This document shows positions 57,011-64,000 of a stretch of DNA of 64,000 nt, piece after piece. The stretch lies in NCBI RefSeq assembly GCF_910592395.1, contig NC_088314.1, positions 7,006,001-7,070,000 of the forward strand, written 5' to 3'. The notes under the pieces are model-generated. The model was not told the DNA's origin. It made no database searches and saw only the letters and a list, made by a program, of their open reading frames with translations. Source of the stretch: Lineus longissimus. Taxonomy: Eukaryota > Nemertea > Pilidiophora > Heteronemertea > Lineidae. Made by a program: the position numbers and the translations under genes. Position 1 is the stretch's first letter, and each line of letters begins with the position of its first letter.

Positions 57011-60000
57011 ATTTAGATCGAGGCACTCGATATTTTGACAAAACCTGAAGAATATCTAATTCATTTCCAATTTCATGACTCAGTTTTTTGACTGAGGCTC
57101 CTTTTGAAGCGAGGCATCGATATGATACACACCGACATTCTTATAATCTTTCTCTCGCTCTTATGCTTTCTCCTGGAAACCAATCAGCATTAGTTTAATC
57201 AATTCGTGTCACACGATGGCGCAAAGAAATATCAGAATACAGCTTATTTAGTCCAGAACACTTTTCTCCCTTGGATGAATGGTGCAAAGTCCCCCATCCC
57301 TTACTACGAGCATGATCTCAATTAATGCGATACCATCAACCGGTCCTGAGTGACAGATAACCGTACCGGGCTGCCCGGCCGTTATCGTCACCTAGCAGTC
57401 AGAGACCAGACCTCGTCGCACCCTTTGGATGGGAGCTGAATCAATCGGTCTCGATGGTTAGAAGATTAATAGCCTCTAAGTGTATTGCTGGCTAAATATT
57501 TGTTTAAAATCAACTGGTTTATCTACTCATGGGCATGCCTTGCTGGAGCCGGAGAAAAGTGCGATGGGTGGACGAAAATCACGGTGTTATTCACCTTGTC
57601 TGACGGCCATTGCATGTCATGACCAATATCAAGAATATTCTTTGCAATAGGTTAGGTGGTCAAGGATGTTCTATATTTTTGGTCCAAAATCATTTCGATA
57701 TCAACAGCGGTCACACTTTAAATTGGTTTTTCACAATTAAATACATTATTGTATGTATTTTGCATAAGTAATTATATCCGAGTGACGTATGAGCTGTAAA
57801 TGTTTTCAATTATATCCTCCAAAATAACTAACATTCAGCACCATCACCCACTTCTGGACCAATGACAACAGCTAGAAATGATCGGTTTTCTCCGTCGCGC
57901 TTTAGTTTCTTGTGAAAGAGTTTCAACAGAATTTCCTCTATCGAGGCGAAATTCTTTTGGTGACCCGCGTGAAGTTGCGCTTTTTGGCACCATTTGGTAC
58001 ACTGATCACCATCATTCTATCCGACTTGTGATCGAATACTTCGTCTGTTTTGCAAACAAATAGGTGCTGCCTAGAGAAGACAACGCGTTGTGATCGCGTC
58101 GTCTTGCTTCATGCCACTCTGCCTATTCGTAACCTTCCGCGCCGAGAAGCCTCTTTGACCCTCGGGCAATATTGGGACCAAGAAGCACCAAATCAGTCAT
58201 GGGAATGCTTCCTACGCCAAACAAGCATGCGCCAATATCTCCTTTCCTCAAGCTAAGCATTTGTTTGCTCTTTTAAACGGCCACCAAAAGCCCTCTTCTC
58301 AGTCATGGGAATGTTGCCTCCACCAAATACGCCCGAGAGATTTTTTCTGTGGTCAATACCCATATTGCTGCTTAAAGTCAAAAGGTCAAAGTGGCGGATG
58401 GGCATTGTATGGGGGTTAACGTCGTCACAATTTATAAATAAGGTCTGTGCACCCCCAATACATATTCACCTACCTTTCTCAGATACAACTGGTAACGAGA
58501 TTGCGTAGATGACTTCTCCTTTTCCATATATGTCCTCTTCCGCTTACTCATCTGACGATAACGGTTGCTTGGTCAAATAAAACATTAACCGTCGAACAAT
58601 TATGCTGGTAACAGAGGATCACTCATATCAGTAGTAATGTGCAGTAGAAGATTCGAGTGTCTAGCATCTATCGAGGAAGAAATGCGTCGTGTCATTTGAT
58701 ATATGTCACCATTTATGATAGAAATACATGTACATTCTGGTTGGTTTACACCTAGGTCTTTCATCATTTTTGATCGGTTTTATATCAATATTACACTGGT
58801 TATATACCTTTTCCTTCCGCTATCAGAGCTTGTCCATGACCCATTCTGAGAGGTGATGGCCGCTTACATCCTTCGGAAACCGCTCAGTGGCCGGGATGAC
58901 CTTTTGATGGCGGACTGGATAGCATTGATCACTTTTTAACAAAAATGTACTCTTTGTTGCAAATGTACTTTGTGTGGTCATAAAGAATTTATTCATTGTT
59001 TGGTTAAAATAATGATGATATAGCGCACACATCGGAAGATAACACATATGCCCATTGCGAAGACGCACCATACCTGACCTTCAAAGTTCATCGTGTAACT
59101 TACTTTGAGAATAAAACAAGCTTTCAGTTCTGACATCCGAAGTTCTGCAGATGGTAACGAAGTTGGAATCGCGAAAGCTTTTCTTATTTCCAAAGTAGGC
59201 TTTCGCAATTGCTCAGAGTTTCAAGTAACAAAGATGATATTTGATGCAATCTGCCCAATAGACGTGTCTTTGCAATACTATACGTGACCTTGTTCATTTA
59301 AACTGTTATGATAAGTCGAATGACTCTGAATTTCACCAAAAAATCTCGAGGTTTCTCCATGCTTTTCTGACGAATTCCCATCTCTGCTACTTGTATCTAT
59401 AATGTCACTTTTATTCGACCATATTCAAATATCAACTATATACATTGAGAAGAAATCACAATCATATAACGAATCATAAAATATATTTACAGGGCAATTG
59501 TATTTCACTAATAAAAATATACTTCTTTTCATTAGATTGCGGCATTTAATGACATAATAGGCAATTACATCTGTTCTTTCTGAAGGAAACATATGAGGAA
59601 CACATTTAGTGATACATGTACTTCCATTGTCCAAACATGCTCTACATCGTCCAAAATGCTTAAGTGTGTCCGAAGTGCTTAAAAAAGTACGCCGTTCATA
59701 TCTACGGGTGGTTCAGGAAAATAGAAATGCGGTTACACACAGTGTCATAGTCCAGTTATTATGCATGCAAATTTGCTGAAACTTGATATTTGTAGTATAT
59801 GTGTACGCAACGGCAATGCTGAAATTTGTACTCAGTAGGCTACTGTTTACGAAATTGGAAATTTTCATTTTATTTTTTGATCGAACGATGCAGTGCTTTA
59901 GTGTTGTCCAAATGATTTCAATGGTCACACTTGCTTTTTCCTGGATAAGATTTTTTCGCCGAGTGACAAATGATTATGTTTTCCTGAAGCCAACATGTAT

Positions 60001-63000
60001 GCACGCAGAAGGGATTCGTTACAGCTACAACTGGGCCAAAGGTCGTGTTCGGAGGGGAAAGAACTCTCGCATAGTGCGTAATACGAGACGAAAATGGAGA
60101 ATATTGTTTCAAAAACCGCAGTATCTCTCGCCCAAGCGGTTCCTTTAAAGTGATGATAATGGCGTAAACGTTTGGAAGGAATGATTGTGACACATTTCTA
60201 TTCAAATTGACGTGTATTTTTTGCTTGTGAGATATTTCACCTTGACTCGAATCGCCCATCTAGATTTACCAGTTCATAGTCAGATGACTGAGCCATAGTC
60301 AGAAGTTAAATAAAGGAATCATGAGATTAGTTTATTTAGGGCTGACGTCTGCCTACTTGACTTAAAATGTCAAGTTCAGGTGATGCAAAAATTTTCCGAA
60401 ATCCCAAATGAATTTGATAGTTTCATTCGGGATTCCGCACGTTGTCTTCAAAACGTAAGAAAAAAGGTTGTTTGCGGTTACTTCAACTGCTAGTGTGTGC
60501 TAAGGGATCGCCTTTCCATGTAATATGCTTAGGTCTGGTGATATATGCTTCATTCGACAGTCATCCCGCAGAAACTGATCACCTGACCTAATGGATTCAA
60601 AATGGCCGCTACATTTTATACCTTCTCGGCCATTCTGATTCCGATCGTGCTGGGTGCAAAAATATCGTCATGCTTAGTTTCGAAATTCACTTAAAACGTT
60701 TCAGACTACTTTGAAATGCATACGACCGCTGTTGATAGACATGATAGAGTTTCACTGAGCTTTGCTATTTGAATGCAATCGGAACAGCATTTTACAAAGC
60801 TTTCCTGACTTTGGATTGCAAATATGTTGGCATCCCGTTAGGGAAACATATAAACTGGTACGTTGCCCGCATGCTCTTGTTTTCCCCGTTAATGTCTGAT
60901 AACAGTTTTTTCTGGCAAGGACGTTTAAAAAAAGTCATTGGTTCTTGGTCTGAACAGCTTTGTAACACTTTTGCCACTGAAATACTGAGTCAATCCACTC
61001 TTTCATTTATGTGATTTTCCCTCGAATCTTAGCAGGACGGCTTTCTTCACCCATTACAAACACGGTATGTACAGCTAGACTTTCATGCGCTACACAGATG
61101 CTATGATAACGACTATAAAATAATGAAAAATCATGAACTAACGTAACAGACAAGAGTCAAACAAACTACTCGACAGAAAATTTGAGACCAAAATAAACAA
61201 CATGGAATTCGTAATCCTGCGTCTGTCATGTGCTGATGATGTTTTATCATATTTCTGTACATTCCTGTTCATGGTACGTGTGGATTGATGTACTGGCTGT
61301 ACAATCTGTATATGCTGTGTACATATGCACTTGTTTTTAACTGAGCGCTGTACAAGCTGTGCAAGTTGTATACTTGGATGCTGTGTACATTACATGCACT
61401 TGTTTCGTTGGAAGTTTTATTGTGGATCAGGACAGTTGTTGTCACTCTTGTTGGTTTCATTGTAATTTTTTTGTGATTGATCTGATTGTGGTAAGTATAT
61501 ATCAAAATGCATCACTTTGTTTGTTTGTTCATAATGAAAACTGTATGTGAAATTGAATTGTTGACCCTGTTAACTTGGATGTATTTTTTTGATGTTGTAA
61601 AGTCGACGGAACAAACAATAGGTGGATATTGGTTGGGTAGGATGGTAGGTGATTCATTGCACAAAAGAGGCAGGGGTGGTGATGCATTTTGAAATGTTAT
61701 GGAAAAAAGGGGCGGGGGTTCTCGGCGGATAGGTTAAGGTTACCTTCCAGGAAGGGTGGGGGCAGGGGAGATAATTAAAATGACGAAAATTGATTTAGAG
61801 ATGACCTGAAAATAATCGTTATCCAGTATTAGAACAAGAATTCAACCATGATGCGTTCTTTGAGGTGGGCTCAGACTGTGAAACGGCTAGGTTGCTTTCC
61901 GAGGCACTGTCCTCACTAATAACCATATGCCAGGTGCATGGCCAGTTATTTACTAAATTGAGATTTTGCCCAATGCATTATGACGATCTATGACAAAAAT
62001 TACTCCTCACAGGCGCAGGAAAGCGAACTATATCATAACTAAAATGTGTGAAATCGAGCAATTGACTAATAATAATTCAAGTAACTTCTAACCATTACAT
62101 CATTACGTGTATGTGTAACCTTCTTTCGCCTTTCTGATACCGCTTTGCGTTGCTGGGCAGTGCCGTCATATTTGACCAACGATTGCCCGAAGTTGACACA
62201 ACATGACAGTCCATTTTAGTAGCCATTGGACAGTGAGCGGCAAGTTTTAGTGTCAGTTTCGGATATAGGGAACTGCAAAGAAGAAATAGAAGATTTACTT
62301 GCATTTTTTCTCAAAGATGCTGTTCGAGTACCCTTTAGTGGGCCAAGCCAATGAATCAACTGCAGTGAGATGCTATTGTCAAAACAGACATGTGCTGCAT
62401 GAATAACACTGATGGTGGTCTTGCCCGGTACAAGCTTCGAGGTTTGTACCCAACCGAGCCATCTTTTTCAGTTAACTGGCTGCGAGACCAGCAAAAACAT
62501 TGCAAACCAAACAGATTATGGAAACCTCACCTCAATTATAAACGAGAGGCGCCACCTACGGAACAGAAAATGAACTAGACATATCTGTACCATACACATG
62601 CATGTCTGGTTCACTATATGTTTCGTAGGTGGGACTCCTCGTTTTTAAAAGCGGGTACATTTATTCATAAATCGTATTCTATAGGTTTTAGCGGCAATGT
62701 TTTTGCTTTCGATACATGTTAGTAAAAAAGGAAGCGGATTAATACTAACAATGGCTTAGGAGAATCTGGGATGCGTCGGCAAAAGGAGATGTTAGATTGG
62801 GTTGGGTTTGTGGTTACAAAATCATGATACAGGGGTATTCAATGTTATTAGGTGGGAGGTTCAGAATGGAAATATATATATCTTTTTGTGTTGGGTCTTT
62901 GTTTGTTTGAGGATGTTATTGTCAGGCAGTATCTGAGAACGTATTAGATATTTGACTGTTTTAGCAGGTAAGCGTAGTGCGTTCGATTTGTTGTTGATAT

Positions 63001-64000
63001 ACATTGTACATGATGATGTTCGTTTATGCAACGGAATATGCTGGTTTTATCATAGCAGCATGATGTATGAAGGTTTTTGTTTATGCTGTGGAATGTGCTG
63101 CTATATCAAATTGTTGCATGTTTTAAAAAAAACATTCGTTATGTCAATACACGAAACAGAATTGATTAAAACGATACCGCTATTGTAGAAAAAGAACGTC
63201 CTCTCGGGATTATTGAATTACTAGAGAATCATTTTTATGTGCGCTGCGGGACGCCCTATTTTAGACAATCTCTGGTTACTTGCAGGTGCAAGAATGATGT
63301 CTCACTTCTAGCTTTAGCGTTACTTGGAATCAATCAAAGAGACAAAGCATCCCAAATTGATACTTACGCTGCAAGATTTTGACATACTAACACAAGATTC
63401 CGAGCGTTGTCGGACATCAGGATACATTTGTTACAAATTGATTTTTACCATTTCTTCCCGATGCAATTTGCATTTTAGCTAAATATCATGGATAACATGA
63501 TTATCTACGTTTGACAACTGAAATGAATGTGAAATAAAGGGGTTATTTTTTAGATTTTATTGAGTGCGAAGTAAAGGAGAAATAAATCCATGCTTTTTAA
63601 AAAAAACCGATAATGAAAACGTGAACATCAAATGAACATCGCACACTTTCGACTATTTTTTTCCCTCATTCTTGGACTGTCATTTCATGATCTGGTTCCA
63701 TTATAGTTTTCTGTTTCTAAGTGATTCTGTATCTCAGTAAAATTATTATAAGTTAGAACAACAATAGACTTTGAGATCATTGGTATTATATTAATATTCT
63801 GTTTTTGCTTACTTTAACGATAATTACAAATCAATGGAAAAGGCGCCTTTGGCGTCTAGAAAGAGTTACTTTTCATCCACTCTTATACAAGGTGTTAAAA
63901 ATTACATGGGGTAGTATCAAGTATTTCATTTAAAATTGATTCTTAAAAAAACATTGCGTCAAAAAAGATTGCTTTCTAAAAATATTATTCAACTTTAGAA
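57011..64000. other. Intergenic, no convincing gene; imperfect hairpin at 62542-62642
   Basis: About 7 kb of AT-rich sequence. ORFs are at most ~120 codons and show no recognised motifs, phase-compatible exon chains or protein-like composition. An imperfect hairpin (62542-62582 pairing with 62602-62642, about 33 of 41 positions) is the only structured element I can point to. Exons of long-intron genes could be missed by eye. Confidence 0.45.

Noticed and set aside
59783-60148. 121-codon plus-strand ORF with a hydrophobic start
   Set aside because: It overlaps a 113-codon minus-strand ORF, shows no motif, and has no splice partners or clear gene context.
1-64000. CRISPR arrays, operons or other prokaryotic systems
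   Set aside because: The DNA is clearly animal; the regular repeats are minisatellite and satellite without spacer structure.

Overview
The window is animal nuclear DNA. Its coding sequence lies in multi-exon genes with GT-AG introns, its intergenic DNA is AT-rich and full of short repeats (including many ACATGT runs), and it holds eukaryotic transposons and a nuclear tRNA gene. The genes (Notch-ligand-type DSL proteins, an HROB-like recombination factor, IFI27-like proteins, a TRP-like channel) point to an invertebrate, probably marine, either a lophotrochozoan or an invertebrate deuterostome. The sequence does not settle which.

Layout: 1-2322 is the 3' part of a tyrosine-recombinase retrotransposon (Ngaro/DIRS type) with a B1-A2-B2 terminal repeat arrangement. 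A two-exon minus-strand gene at 6877-4125 has a phospholipase-D-like fold with degenerate active-site motifs. 14401-11786 is a Kolobok-like transposase with a companion ORF. The centre of the window (15960-36246) is a convergent pair of paralogous transmembrane DSL proteins. I could rebuild both exon by exon (10 exons, 574 aa, plus strand; 11 exons, 617 aa, minus strand). They share exon lengths, phases, an unrecognised juxtamembrane domain and a cytoplasmic motif. A tRNA-Pro(AGG) gene lies at 37166-37095. A single-exon TRP-like channel (39104-41119) is followed by a 73-bp minisatellite. Two IFI27/ISG12-like genes lie on the minus strand (43116-42772 and 43927-43649). A nine-exon HROB-like gene (45015-50452) is followed by two long palindromes. 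About 5.5 kb of a degenerate ~75-bp satellite follows (51480-57010), partly inverted near its right end and interrupted by an ~845-bp TIR element with an 8-bp target duplication. From 57.1 kb to the end I see no convincing gene.

How the genes relate: the DSL pair is the main biological unit. Each protein has a signal peptide, an MNNL region, a DSL domain, three EGF repeats, a two-exon juxtamembrane domain, one membrane segment and a short cytoplasmic tail. They look like minimal Notch ligands that arose by inverted local duplication. The other genes look like ordinary single-copy or small-family neighbours with no evident functional link to the pair.

Exon boundaries were placed by eye from splice signals, phase continuity and paralogue comparison. 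No alignment or database search was run.
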